Origin: Bernardetia sp.
GTDB taxonomy: Bacteria; Bacteroidota; Bacteroidia; Cytophagales; Bernardetiaceae
DNA: 64,000 bases
Reading direction: 5' to 3'
Assembly (NCBI GenBank): GCA_020630575.1
Contig: JAHDBD010000025.1
Location: 1-64,000, forward strand
In this document: positions 45,002 through 53,254 of the stretch, piece after piece
How the letters are laid out: each line of letters starts with the position of its first letter
How positions within the stretch are numbered: position 1 is the first letter of the stretch
Notes under the pieces: model-generated
The model's database searches: none
What the model saw: only the letters and a program-made list of their open reading frames with translations
What the model was told of the DNA's origin: nothing
Position numbers and translations under genes: made by a program

Positions 45002-45601
45002 ATGGCATACAATTACTTTAATTTTGATTTGAAAAATAGAATCGTTTTTCTTTTTTTCCTTTGTTGTATTGGACTTTCTCAAAATACAAATGCTTTATCT
45101 TCTTTTGCTGATTCAGAATGTGTTGCTGAAAAAAGAGAGACAAAAATATCCAAAACAGAATCTAACAGAAAAAATAAAGATGACTATCAAAAAAAATCTA
45201 CTAAAAGAACTATTTTTAAATCTAAAAATACAAAATCAAATACCAAACTAAAAAAAATATCGTTTCGAAAAAAACTTTCTATCTTAAAGCTAGTTCTAAA
45301 AAACAAACCCACCAACAAAAAATATTATAGATTTAAAGAAAGTAGCAAATCTATAAAGAGATCTACAAAATGGAACGGTCAGCATACAGCTGGTCTCTTA
45401 AGTTGGGCAAGTGTTCTTGTAGCTGTAATGGCTTTTTTTACAGGATATTTTTTGCTTGGGATTTTTGCTTCTTGCAGTGCAATTCTTTTTTTGTTTTTAA
45501 TTTTTGTAGAAAAAGGCAATAAAGGAACAGTAGATGATGTACTTTGGCTTTTCTCACAAATTATCAATATAATAGTTATTATAGGAACTATTTTTGACTA
45601 A
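45002..45601 (+). CDS. Small membrane protein, related to the next two genes
   Basis: A 199-residue protein. A signal-like hydrophobic segment (about 14-30) is followed by a strongly basic linker (Lys-rich, about 40-110) containing ISFRKKLSILKLVLKN, and then three hydrophobic segments (about 128-148, 150-166, 182-198). The basic amphipathic motif resembles MSFKERLAxKL in the two downstream proteins, so the three form a loose family. In other Bacteroidota, similar signal-peptide plus FKEKLALK-type proteins end in a YqaE/Pmp3-like tail, but that tail is not seen here. Function is unknown; it is probably an inner-membrane protein. Confidence 0.6.
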   Translation: MAYNYFNFDLKNRIVFLFFLCCIGLSQNTNALSSFADSECVAEKRETKISKTESNRKNKDDYQKKSTKRTIFKSKNTKSNTKLKKISFRKKLSILKLVLKNKPTNKKYYRFKESSKSIKRSTKWNGQHTAGLLSWASVLVAVMAFFTGYFLLGIFASCSAILFLFLIFVEKGNKGTVDDVLWLFSQIINIIVIIGTIFD

Positions 45602-45673
45602 GTTTTTCACGTAATTTTGGATTTTTTTTATTGTGCATATATTTTTTTCAATTTAACCCTCAATTTTTATTTT

Positions 45674-46141
45674 ATGAAAACTACCTTTTTAACACTTGTT
45701 CTTTTAGTATTTGGATTTTCTTCTTTTGCTTTCATGCCTTCTTTCCCTGCTGAAAGCACTTCTACTTCAGAAAAAAATGTAGCTGTTGCTTCTGAGAAAC
45801 CAAAAAGTGAATCAGAAAACAAAACAAAAACTAAAGAAGTTAAAACAGTTACAGCTAAAGAACTTACTCAAAAAATGGAAGCTAATTATGAAGCCAACAA
45901 AAAACAAATGAGCTTCAAAGAGCGTTTGGCTAGTAAATTACTTATCAAAAAACTTCAAAAAGTAGTAAAAAAAGATGCTAAAAGCCCAAATAAAGCCAAA
46001 GGTTCAACAGAGTTGTTTCATATTTTAGGTATTTTATTGATTGTTTTGGGGGTAATTAGCCTTATTTTCCTAAATTTATATGGAGGTGTTGTTACTATTG
46101 TTATTGGTATATTCATTTATTTATTGCCAGAACTCATCTAG
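45674..46141 (+). CDS. Small membrane protein with SFKERLA motif (paralogue 2)
   Basis: A 155-residue protein starting at ATG 45674; an in-frame upstream start at 45617 adds an implausible second hydrophobic segment. The signal peptide ends about residue 17 (SFAF), followed by a Lys/Glu/Ser-rich linker, the amphipathic motif MSFKERLASKLLIKKLQK (about 79-96), and two closely spaced hydrophobic segments ending YLLPELI. The next gene encodes the closest paralogue (MSFKERLATKLITKKLKK, LFILPALI). Function is unknown. Confidence 0.65.
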   Translation: MKTTFLTLVLLVFGFSSFAFMPSFPAESTSTSEKNVAVASEKPKSESENKTKTKEVKTVTAKELTQKMEANYEANKKQMSFKERLASKLLIKKLQKVVKKDAKSPNKAKGSTELFHILGILLIVLGVISLIFLNLYGGVVTIVIGIFIYLLPELI

Positions 46142-46183
46142 TAATCCCTGTTCAAGATTTTTAATAGAAATTTTAATATAAAA

Positions 46184-46218
46184 TAAAGCAGTGCATTTTT
46201 AATTGCATTGCTTTTATT
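46184..46218 (+). terminator. Terminator after paralogue 2
   Basis: AAAGCAGTGCA and TGCATTGCTTTT arms around TTTTTAAT, then T-rich sequence. The same hairpin occurs after paralogue 3. Confidence 0.7.
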
Positions 46219-46278
46219 TTAATTAAAATGTGCTCATTTTTTATAATTATATTTTTTTACCTTTTATTATTTACAAAT

Positions 46279-46725
46279 ATGAAATTTTTTTCAATCATAT
46301 TGATTTCGTTTTTTATCAGTTTTTCTTCTTTTGCTTTTATGCCTGCCGAAAGCAAATCTAATTCATTAATTTCTGAAAGAAGTAATTCTGAATCGGAAGC
46401 TAAAACAAAAGAAACTAAAGCACAGACAGCAAAAGTAAACTCAGCAGAACTTATTGAGAAACTGGAAGCTAATAAGTCAAAAATGAGTTTTAAAGAACGT
46501 TTAGCTACTAAACTCATTACTAAAAAACTCAAAAAAATAGAAAAGAAAGAGTCTAAAAACATCAAGTCTACTAAAGATACTAGCCCATTAGGAGCTATTT
46601 TCAGAATAGTAGGTGTTATTTTGATTATTTTGGGCGTAGTAGGATTATTCACTGTTACTGTTACAGCGGGTGTTGGTGCAATCTTATTAGGACTTCTTTT
46701 ATTTATACTACCAGCATTGATATAA
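46279..46725 (+). CDS. Small membrane protein with SFKERLA motif (paralogue 3)
   Basis: A 148-residue paralogue of the preceding protein, with start at ATG 46279 rather than 46228 because only this gives a normal signal peptide (MKFFSIILISFFISFSSFAF). It keeps the Ser/Glu/Lys linker, the MSFKERLATKLITKKLKKI helix and two terminal hydrophobic segments (RIVGVILIILGVVGLF ... LGLLLFILPALI). Both genes and their terminators (GCAGTGCATTTTTAATT) look like one duplicated block. Function is unknown. Confidence 0.65.
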   Translation: MKFFSIILISFFISFSSFAFMPAESKSNSLISERSNSESEAKTKETKAQTAKVNSAELIEKLEANKSKMSFKERLATKLITKKLKKIEKKESKNIKSTKDTSPLGAIFRIVGVILIILGVVGLFTVTVTAGVGAILLGLLLFILPALI

Positions 46726-46753
46726 AACTTTGTTTTTTGATTTTTTTCTAAAA

Positions 46754-46790
46754 AGCAGTGCATTTTTAATTAAATTGCACTGTTTTTTTG
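46754..46790 (+). terminator. Terminator after paralogue 3
   Basis: CAGTGCATTT and AAATTGCACTG arms followed by TTTTTTT. Shares GCAGTGCATTTTTAATT with the terminator at 46184. Confidence 0.8.
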
Positions 46791-46862
46791 TCGATTTTTG
46801 TCAGTTTTTGTCAAACTATTTCATTTTTTTATTAAAAGCATTCAAAACAAAGTAGCCCAAAA

Positions 46863-46870
46863 TAGATTTG
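46863..46870 (+). promoter_or_regulatory. Possible -7 element of murE
   Basis: TAGATTTG fits TAnnTTTG and lies 56 bases before the murE ATG, but no -33 TTG at a suitable distance was found. Confidence 0.3.
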
Positions 46871-46925
46871 TAAAAATAGGCATCATTAACTATAAAAAAG
46901 ACCTTTCCCATAAAAATAATCAGTC

Positions 46926-48398
46926 ATGAAAATAATTGAATTACTCAAAAATCTAAAGACACAATCCATACAAGGAGATTTAGAAGGTGCAATAAATCAA
47001 ATTCAATTTGACTCTCGCAAGATACAGAAAGATGATATGTATGTCGCTCTAAAAGGAACAGTGGCAGATGGACATCAATTTATAAAACAAGCCATTCAAG
47101 ATGGTGCAAAGGCGATTGTTTGTGAAAAATTGCCTGTTTATTTAGAAAGTCATGTTACTTACCTTGAGGTAGAAAATACAGCAAAAGCATTAGGAATAGT
47201 AGCAGGAAATTTTTATGGAAACCCTTCTAAAAAACTCAAATTAATAGGAGTAACTGGAACAAATGGAAAAACGACAGTCGTAACAATTCTTTATAAATTA
47301 TTCAAAAAATTAGGGTATAATGTAGGACTTATTTCTACAATTCATAACAAAATAAAAAGCCGAATTTATCCGTCTACACATACTACACCTAATCCAGTAG
47401 AACTCAATCGATTACTTGCTGAAATGGTCAAAAAACGCTGTACACATGTTTTTATGGAAGTAAGTTCGCATGCTGTTGTACAAAAACGAATTGAAGGACT
47501 TCATTTTAAAGGAGGTGTTTTTACCAATATTTCACACGACCATTTGGATTATCATGGAACGTTTGCAGAATATATTAGAGCTAAAAAAGGTTTTTTTGAT
47601 ATGCTTCCTCATACTTCCTTTGCACTTGTCAATCAAGATGACAAAAGAGGATTGGTTATGCTGCAAAATTGCAAAGCTAAGCATGTTACTTATTCAATGA
47701 AATCTATGTCTGATTATAAAGTCAGAATTATGGATAGTTCATTTGAAGGAATGCAATTACAGATAGAAGAAAGACATAATGGCAAAATTAATGGAAAAGA
47801 AACTTGGACTAAACTGATTGGACATTTTAATGCCTATAATTTATTAGCTGTTTATGGCGTAGCTATGCTTTTGGAAGAAGATGAAGATGAAGTTTTGACA
47901 GAATTATCTAATATAAAGGGAGTAAATGGTCGTTTTCAGCGTTATACATCGTCTTTAGGAGTTCATGCAATTGTAGATTATGCTCACACACCTGATGCAC
48001 TTGAAAATGTTTTGAAGACAATAAGTGAAATCAAAAAACCACATCAACATTTAATAACTGTTGTGGGTTGTGGTGGAAATAGAGACAAAACTAAACGTCC
48101 AGAAATGGCAAAAATAGCCACTAATTATAGCGATTGGTCTATTTTTACATCAGATAATCCACGAACAGAAGAACCAGAAACAATTATAAAAGATATGTTA
48201 GAAGGCGTAAAAGAAGTAGAACCTTCAAAATATCAAACTGTTACATTGCGAAAAGAAGCTATTGAAAGAGCATGTAGCATGGCAGGTAAAGATGATATTA
48301 TTTTGGTAGCAGGAAAAGGGCACGAAACCTATCAAGAAATAAATGGAGAACGTTTTGAATTTGATGATAGAGTTGTTTTGAAAGAATCTTTAGAGTGA
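46926..48398 (+). CDS. murE: UDP-MurNAc-L-Ala-D-Glu:meso-diaminopimelate ligase
   Basis: A 490-residue cytoplasmic Mur ligase. The N-terminal domain recognises the UDP-MurNAc moiety (FDSRKIQKDDMYVALKG). The ATP site is in GVTGTNGKTTVVTIL (about 108-122). Later motifs include STHTTPNPVELNRLL, the catalytic VSSHAVVQKR and HDHLDYHG. The C-terminal domain carries DYAHTPDALENVL and SDNPRTEEPETI; the DNPR sequence indicates that the added amino acid is meso-diaminopimelate. The enzyme adds the third residue of the peptidoglycan stem peptide. No other mur or fts gene is adjacent, so it has been separated from the usual dcw cluster. Confidence 0.95.
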   Translation: MKIIELLKNLKTQSIQGDLEGAINQIQFDSRKIQKDDMYVALKGTVADGHQFIKQAIQDGAKAIVCEKLPVYLESHVTYLEVENTAKALGIVAGNFYGNPSKKLKLIGVTGTNGKTTVVTILYKLFKKLGYNVGLISTIHNKIKSRIYPSTHTTPNPVELNRLLAEMVKKRCTHVFMEVSSHAVVQKRIEGLHFKGGVFTNISHDHLDYHGTFAEYIRAKKGFFDMLPHTSFALVNQDDKRGLVMLQNCKAKHVTYSMKSMSDYKVRIMDSSFEGMQLQIEERHNGKINGKETWTKLIGHFNAYNLLAVYGVAMLLEEDEDEVLTELSNIKGVNGRFQRYTSSLGVHAIVDYAHTPDALENVLKTISEIKKPHQHLITVVGCGGNRDKTKRPEMAKIATNYSDWSIFTSDNPRTEEPETIIKDMLEGVKEVEPSKYQTVTLRKEAIERACSMAGKDDIILVAGKGHETYQEINGERFEFDDRVVLKESLE

Positions 48399-48472
48399 TT
48401 TTATTTTAAGTAACTTAGCAAAATGAAACATATCTAAGAAAAAACAGGGTTTTCTTATAAAAAAAGAAAAAT

Positions 48473-48562
48473 GCCGTTGTTGGTGTTTTAGCGACAGCGA
48501 AACTAATAAACACAAAAATTAGAAAGTTTAAACTGTCAAGATGCCTTTGAGGTGTCAGACAG
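48473..48562. repeat. Family A half-copy and family D copy
   Basis: Bases 48473-48500, read on the minus strand, share GCTAAAACACCAACAA with 33104-33119 and ACACCAACAACGGC with 50369-50382. Bases 48533-48562 match the family D hairpin at 36163-36192 (CTGTC, CTTTGAGGTGTC and GACAG in the same order). Confidence 0.6.
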
Positions 48563-48631
48563 ATTCCATTACTTAATCAAATAAAGTAGATTAGAAAATA
48601 ATTGTTTATAGATGACTTTAAAATCAAAATT

Positions 48632-49051
48632 ATGTACTATTTTATTTATGGATTTATAACAATAGTAGGTTGTGTTTTACTAGCACTTGGTATAAAATAT
48701 TATATCCAAACAAAAATTTTACTAAACAACGGAATTACAACTACTGCCACCGTTGTACGATTAATTCGTCATTCGGGTAATGACGGAGATACTTTTTCGC
48801 CTGTTTTTGAATATTATACTCCTCAAAAAGAAATAAGAAACTTTGAAAGTGAAATAAGTTCTAGTCCTTCTTTTTATAGAGTTGGAGACCAAGAGGAGAT
48901 TGTTTACGATATGAATGACGATAAAAACATCAAGACTATTTCTTATTGGGGACTTTACAGATGGACAATAGTCTTATTTTCTATTGCCTCTCCTTTTCTC
49001 GTTATTGGATTAGGATATTTTGTGTATTTATTGAGTATGAAATTATTTTAA
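48632..49051 (+). CDS. DUF3592 membrane protein
   Basis: A 139-residue protein, taking ATG 48632; a TTG at 48602 would add ten residues. A helix at 8-27, an extracytoplasmic beta domain with TTATVVRLIR, SPVFEYYTPQKEIRNFESE and YRVGDQEEIVYDMNDDKNIKTI, and a C-terminal helix at about 113-135 give the standard DUF3592 arrangement. The role of the family is unknown. It lies between murE and a lipoprotein gene and may share a transcript with the latter (50-base gap). Confidence 0.8.
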   Translation: MYYFIYGFITIVGCVLLALGIKYYIQTKILLNNGITTTATVVRLIRHSGNDGDTFSPVFEYYTPQKEIRNFESEISSSPSFYRVGDQEEIVYDMNDDKNIKTISYWGLYRWTIVLFSIASPFLVIGLGYFVYLLSMKLF

Positions 49052-49101
49052 AGTAATTTTGTTCTACTTTAAAAAAACTACTCAAAATTAAATCTGCTTT
49101 T

Positions 49102-49704
49102 ATGTATAATTTTCTTAAAAATATAGCTTTCTATTCAGCCTTAGTTTTTTTTATACAATCTTGTTCCTCAGCTCAAAAAACAGGTTCTCCCATGAACGAA
49201 AGTATGGAGAGTAGAGAAACTACCACTAATCAAGATAAAAAAGAACGTGCAGAAGAAGATATTTCAGCAGGAGCTACATCAGAAGAAGCAGAAGACCCAA
49301 CTAGGGTGGTAGAATCAAAACCTTTGAATCAACTTTCTATTCCAGAACAAAAGTTTATAATTGAAAGAATAATAAAAGTGAAGGATAATAAAAGTGAAAG
49401 TGATATTTCTAGTGAACTTACAAGTGAAAATGAGCAATTAAGCGTTTCAAATAAACATGCAAAAGTATTATTATTTGCCAAAAAACTAGAAAAAGGAACT
49501 TATCCGATTGCAAAAAATAATCTTCCTTACGCAAATGTACACGTAATGCTCACACAAGGTACAGAAAAGATTGAAGGAGATTTAGAAAATGGAACTGTAA
49601 ATTTAGTACTTTTAGATTCAGCAGGAATAACAAAAGGAAGGTTTGAAGGAACGCTCATCAAAAATAATGAGCGTTATTTTATTGGAGGAAACTTTAGCAA
49701 CTAA
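49102..49704 (+). CDS. Lipoprotein of unknown function
   Basis: A 200-residue lipoprotein with a signal peptide ending FIQSC (Cys about residue 21), an acidic Ser/Glu/Thr-rich linker (about 30-75), and a C-terminal domain (about 80-200) with PLNQLSIPEQKFIIERIIKVK and the beta pattern TYPIAKNNLPYANVHVMLTQGTEKIEGDLE. No named family was recognised. It is followed by a heptad array before the convergent hslV gene. Confidence 0.6.
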   Translation: MYNFLKNIAFYSALVFFIQSCSSAQKTGSPMNESMESRETTTNQDKKERAEEDISAGATSEEAEDPTRVVESKPLNQLSIPEQKFIIERIIKVKDNKSESDISSELTSENEQLSVSNKHAKVLLFAKKLEKGTYPIAKNNLPYANVHVMLTQGTEKIEGDLENGTVNLVLLDSAGITKGRFEGTLIKNNERYFIGGNFSN

Positions 49705-49775
49705 GTTGCTTAATTACGAATCACAAACTAAACCTATATATGGATAATAATATATGAAATAGTCTATTATAAAGC

Positions 49776-49799
49776 ATTCGTAATTGAACATTCGTAATT
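49776..49799. repeat. Heptad array, ATTCGTA type
   Basis: Units ATTCGTA, ATTGAAC, ATTCGTA, ATT run directly into the hslV stop at 49798. The unit is the complement of the GAATTAC type. Confidence 0.55.
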
Positions 49800-50340
49800 A
49801 TTTTTCAAGAACTTCAATCATAAAGTTATGATTTGTATAGATACAAATATCAGCAGCGATTGTTAAGGCTTCTTTTACCATTTCTTCGGCTGTTAAATGT
49901 GGTGCATGGCGTTTGAGAGCAAGAGCAGCCGATTTTGCATACATACTTCCCGAACCAATTGATTCTACATTTTCATCTGGCTCAAGAACATCACCCGAAC
50001 CTGAAATATTTAATATTCCGTCTTTATTAACTACAATCATCATGGCTTCTAACTTGCGAAGATAACGATCTGTACGCCAGTCTTTTGCTAGTTCTATGGC
50101 AGAGCGTTTTACATTTCCACCATATCCATTTAATTTTTCTTCGAATCGCTCTAAAAGTGTAAAGGCATCAGCTGTTGAGCCTGCAAAACCTGTTATTACT
50201 TTTCCGTCTGCAATCTTACGAATTTTTTTGACAGTAGATTTGGCTACTGTATTTCCCATTGTTGCTTGTCCGTCTGCTCCAATGGCGATTTGTCCGTTAT
50301 GAGAAACGGCAAGAACAGTTGTTGATTTTATTTTTTGCAT
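49798..50340 (-). CDS. hslV: ATP-dependent protease subunit HslV
   Basis: A 180-residue proteasome-like peptidase. After a short propeptide (MQKIKS) the mature N-terminal nucleophile is Thr7 in STTVLAVSHNGQIAIGADGQATMGN. Other family marks are GFAGSTADAFTLLERFE, AKDWRTDRYLRKLEAMM, SGSGDVLEP, IGSGSMYAKSAALAL and the C-terminal DICIYTNHNFMIEVLE. HslV forms a double-hexamer protease with the HslU ATPase and degrades damaged and regulatory proteins in the cytoplasm. HslU is not in this neighbourhood. A family A palindrome lies 15 bases upstream of the start codon. Confidence 0.95.
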   Translation of the reverse strand: MQKIKSTTVLAVSHNGQIAIGADGQATMGNTVAKSTVKKIRKIADGKVITGFAGSTADAFTLLERFEEKLNGYGGNVKRSAIELAKDWRTDRYLRKLEAMMIVVNKDGILNISGSGDVLEPDENVESIGSGSMYAKSAALALKRHAPHLTAEEMVKEALTIAADICIYTNHNFMIEVLEK

Positions 50341-50355
50341 AGTTTTTTGTTTGAT

Positions 50356-50383
50356 GTCGTTGGTGAGTACACCAACAACGGCA
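50356..50383. repeat. Palindromic element family A, intergenic copy
   Basis: GTCGTTGGTGAGTACACCAA..GGCA forms a GTTGGTG/CACCAAC hairpin. It differs from the copy inside the acyltransferase gene (13018-13045) at only 3 of 28 positions. It sits in the 5' region of hslV. Confidence 0.7.
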
Positions 50384-50457
50384 TAAATATTTCTTAAACC
50401 TAGTTTTACGGCTGCATTTGAGCCTAAACGATGGTTCGTTTATTAATTAAAATTCAT

Positions 50458-51222
50458 TTAAAATTCATCATTAAAATCAGTATCAAAGTCAAATATTTTG
50501 CGTTTGTATTCATACTGACGACCAAAATAAACGTCTTTTACTCTATTATTTTGTGATACTTCTTCAGGCGTTCCATTGATAAGTGGGTTTCCTTCAAACA
50601 TAATATAAACTTTATCACAAATAGATAAAGTTTCGTTGGCGTTGTGGTCTGTGATAAGCACACCAATATTTCTTTGTTTTAGCTTGGCAACGAGCATTTG
50701 TATATTTTCCACAGCAATTGGGTCTACACCAGCAAAAGGCTCATCTAACAAAATAAAATTTGGATTAGTTGCTACTGCCCTAGCAATTTCGGTACGACGA
50801 CGTTCTCCACCAGAAAGCAGTTTTCCTTTTGTTTTTTGGAAACGCTTCAAACGAAATTCCTCAATAAGTTCTTCCATTCTTTCTTTTTGTTCTTGTTTGG
50901 TCAAATCTCGCATTTGTAAAGGAGCCATGATATTTTCCTCTACAGTAAGTTCTCTAAAAACAGAGGCTTCTTGTGCCAAATATCCAATGCCAAGTTGTGA
51001 ACGGCGAAACATAGGAAGTTTTGTAATATCTTTATCATCAAGATAAATTTTTCCACTATTAGGCTTTACCAATCCTACAATCATATAAAAAGAAGTTGTT
51101 TTTCCAGCACCATTTGGCCCTAAAACACCTACAATTTCGCCTTGATTTACTTCTATCGAAACGCCATTAACGACAGTTCTGCCTCCGTAGCGTTTGATTA
51201 AATTTTCTGCTCTTAAAACCAT
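50458..51222 (-). CDS. lptB: LPS export ABC transporter ATPase LptB
   Basis: A 254-residue cytoplasmic ATPase. It has Walker A GPNGAGKTTSF, Q-loop GYLAQEASVFRELTVEENI, signature LSGGERRRTEIARAV, Walker B FILLDEPFAGVDP and the switch His in ITDHNANETL. The length, the AGVDPIAV motif and LAQEASVFR identify LptB, the motor that drives lipopolysaccharide from the inner membrane to the cell surface with LptFG. The C-terminal extension (KIFDFDTDFNDEF) is longer than in E. coli. No lptA, lptC or lptFG is adjacent. Confidence 0.93.
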   Translation of the reverse strand: MVLRAENLIKRYGGRTVVNGVSIEVNQGEIVGVLGPNGAGKTTSFYMIVGLVKPNSGKIYLDDKDITKLPMFRRSQLGIGYLAQEASVFRELTVEENIMAPLQMRDLTKQEQKERMEELIEEFRLKRFQKTKGKLLSGGERRRTEIARAVATNPNFILLDEPFAGVDPIAVENIQMLVAKLKQRNIGVLITDHNANETLSICDKVYIMFEGNPLINGTPEEVSQNNRVKDVYFGRQYEYKRKIFDFDTDFNDEF

Positions 51223-51229
51223 TTTTTTA

Positions 51230-51260
51230 CAGTTATCAGTTATCAGTTACCAGTAATCAG
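51230..51260. repeat. Heptad array, CAGTTAT type
   Basis: Units CAGTTAT, CAGTTAT, CAGTTAC, CAGTAAT, CAG upstream of lptB are the reverse complement of the ATAACTG (AACTGAT) array at 56394. Confidence 0.65.
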
Positions 51261-51339
51261 TGAAATTCAATTTCATTTCCTTGAGTAACTTTGTACTTCT
51301 GTGTTTATAAAATATTTTTATATTCAAACTTACGAATTA

Positions 51340-51651
51340 CTAATCGTTTTGATGTAATTCTGTTTTTAACAAAACCTTATTTTGTGAATAAATAAGTATT
51401 TTATCTCTATTTATAGAATCTTTTAAGAATTTTGAAATAGAATTGTTGCTAATTAAATCAACATCAATATTCAATTCTTTTTCTAAATCTAATTGTAATT
51501 GAATCAAATCAAATAAAGAAAAATCAATATAATGTTCTATTAAAAAATCTATATCACTACTTGGGTTTTGCTTATTACGAGCGTAAGAACCAAATAAATA
51601 CACTTTTTTAAGTTTGTGTTTTTTCCAAATTGAATGTAAACTTTGCAGCAT
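51340..51651 (-). CDS. MNT-type nucleotidyltransferase
   Basis: A 103-residue minimal nucleotidyltransferase, taking ATG 51651; a GTG at 51669 adds six residues. The core motif is KKVYLFGSYARNKQNPSSDIDFLIEHY, with the GS and two Asp metal ligands, and a third Asp in LNIDVDLISN. Such domains commonly form type VII toxin-antitoxin pairs (MntA/HEPN), where MntA AMPylates the toxin. No HEPN frame is present on either side, so it is an orphan or has another partner. It lies 50 bases downstream of gmhA on the same strand. Confidence 0.82.
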   Translation of the reverse strand: MLQSLHSIWKKHKLKKVYLFGSYARNKQNPSSDIDFLIEHYIDFSLFDLIQLQLDLEKELNIDVDLISNNSISKFLKDSINRDKILIYSQNKVLLKTELHQND

Positions 51652-51701
51652 AAGTACTAAACTGTCCACGAGCTTGAAAGCATCGTTGAGGTAATTTATC
51701 T

Positions 51702-52280
51702 TTATTCAAATAAAGCTAATTCTACCCATTCACACAAAATATGTCCTACCAAAATATGACTTTCTTGTATGCGTGGTGTATCGTCAGAAGGAACATTCAA
51801 AATTATATCACAAATTTCTTTTAGTTTTCCTCCTTTGCTTCCTGTCATTCCTATCGTAATCATTCCAATTTGATTGGCTGCTTCGACGGCTTTTACAATA
51901 TTTGGAGAATTTCCAGAAGTAGAAATGGCTACCAAAACATCGCCTTCTCTTCCCATTGCTTGTACCATTCTTTCGAAAACAATATCATAGCCATAATCAT
52001 TTCCTACGGCTGTCAGATACGAAGAATTGACGTGCAAGGCTTCGGCAAAAAGTGGTTTTCGGTCTTTATAAAAACGCCCAGAAAGTTCGGCAGAAATATG
52101 TTGTGCATCGGCAGCACTTCCACCATTTCCACAAAAAAGAACTTTTCCCCCTTTTTCAAAAGTAGTTTTCCAAGCCTGTGCAGCCTTTGAAATGTTTTCT
52201 AATAAAGGTTCGTTTGTCAAAATTCTCTCTTTTGTAGCGATGCTTTCTTGTATGCGTGTGTTTATGAAATTTTTGTTCAT
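51702..52280 (-). CDS. gmhA: Sedoheptulose-7-phosphate isomerase
   Basis: A 192-residue SIS-domain protein of normal GmhA length. It has the substrate loop GNGGSAADAQHISAELSGRF, the ATSTSGN-type sugar phosphate site (VAISTSGNSPNIVKAVEAA), GMTGSKGGKL and the C-terminal HILCEWVE with its catalytic His/Glu region (DTPRIQESHILVGH). It makes D-glycero-D-manno-heptose 7-phosphate, the first step toward ADP-heptose for lipopolysaccharide or surface glycans. The other heptose genes (hldE, gmhB) are not in the window. Confidence 0.92.
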   Translation of the reverse strand: MNKNFINTRIQESIATKERILTNEPLLENISKAAQAWKTTFEKGGKVLFCGNGGSAADAQHISAELSGRFYKDRKPLFAEALHVNSSYLTAVGNDYGYDIVFERMVQAMGREGDVLVAISTSGNSPNIVKAVEAANQIGMITIGMTGSKGGKLKEICDIILNVPSDDTPRIQESHILVGHILCEWVELALFE

Positions 52281-52372
52281 TTATTTCTTTTTATTGTTTT
52301 ATCACAAATTTACCAAATAAAAATCTCAAAACTGTAATACTAGTTTTAAAGTTGCTACTAATAAAGGAAAAA

Positions 52373-52422
52373 TGTAGCATACGCTTTAGCGTGTGAAAAT
52401 GTACTGTACACTTTAGTGTGCG
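52373..52422 (+). repeat. Dispersed double-hairpin element, family E, copy 2
   Basis: TGTAGC, ACGCTTTAGCGT, ACTGTAC and CACTTTAGTG occur in the same order as in 12126-12178 read on the minus strand. It ends 14 bases before the start codon of the ABC ATPase gene. Confidence 0.65.
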
Positions 52423-52435
52423 AAAAAGCTAGTCT

Positions 52436-53164
52436 ATGAACGAAGTAATCCGTACCGAAAAAATATCAAGGCGTTATAAAATGGGAGATGAAATTATTCA
52501 CGCTCTCAAATCAGTTTCTATTTCTATTAATTTTGGTGAATATGTCGCTTTTATGGGGCCTTCGGGTTCTGGAAAATCTACATTAATGAATATTGTGGGA
52601 TGTTTGGATACGCCTACAAGTGGTTCGTATGTTTTGAATAAGCGAGATGTAAGCCGACTTTCAGAAGATGAATTGGCAGAAATTAGGAATAAAGAAATTG
52701 GTTTTGTCTTTCAAACTTTCAACCTTTTGCCTCGTGCTTCTTCTTTAGATAATGTAGCTTTGCCTTTGATTTATGCAGGATACAACAAAAAAGATAGAGA
52801 TGCAATGGCAAAAAAAGCATTGGAAGATGTCGGTTTGGGCGACCGTTATCATCACAAACCAAACGAACTTTCGGGTGGACAAAGACAGCGTGTGGCTATT
52901 GCAAGAGCTTTAATAAACAATCCGAGTATTATTTTAGCCGATGAACCCACTGGAAACTTAGATACAAAAACTTCGTATGAAATTATGAATTTGTTTGCAG
53001 AATTACATAAAAAAGGAAATACAATTATTATGGTTACCCACGAAGAAGATATTGCAAATTATGCGCATCGTGTCGTTTTTATGCGTGATGGAAATATTGA
53101 AAGAGATGAAATAAATGAAAATCCAATACAAGTAAATTTGATTGATTTAGCTAAGAAGGAGTAG
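52436..53164 (+). CDS. ABC transporter ATP-binding protein, MacB/LolD-like
   Basis: A 242-residue ATPase. It has Walker [13 protein letters not shown]-loop [22 protein letters not shown] (the NLLP...NV..PL form of the MacB/LolD/FtsE group), signature [15 protein letters not shown], Walker [14 protein letters not shown] and switch His in MVTHEEDIA. These ATPases drive mechanotransmission by FtsX-like permeases that move lipoproteins, lipids or peptides at the inner-membrane face. No permease gene is adjacent, so the partner must be elsewhere. Confidence 0.88.
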   Translation: MNEVIRTEKISRRYKMGDEIIHALKSVSISINFGEYVAFMGPSGSGKSTLMNIVGCLDTPTSGSYVLNKRDVSRLSEDELAEIRNKEIGFVFQTFNLLPRASSLDNVALPLIYAGYNKKDRDAMAKKALEDVGLGDRYHHKPNELSGGQRQRVAIARALINNPSIILADEPTGNLDTKTSYEIMNLFAELHKKGNTIIMVTHEEDIANYAHRVVFMRDGNIERDEINENPIQVNLIDLAKKE

Positions 53165-53172
53165 AAATTTTG

Positions 53173-53180
53173 TATTTTTG
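53173..53180 (+). promoter_or_regulatory. -7 promoter element before the hemW unit
   Basis: TATTTTTG followed by CAGG fits TAnnTTTG. It lies 105 bases before the small membrane protein gene. No suitably spaced -33 TTG was seen. Confidence 0.4.
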
Positions 53181-53254
53181 CAGGAAGATTTTAATCAAAA
53201 CAAAAATCTATCTCAAAAGATTATAAAAAATATACTATCAACTATAAGTTGTCC

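Noticed and set aside
46257-46763. A 168-codon minus-strand frame across paralogue 3
   Set aside because: Antisense shadow of the signal-peptide protein on the plus strand, which has a duplicate next to it and a terminator.
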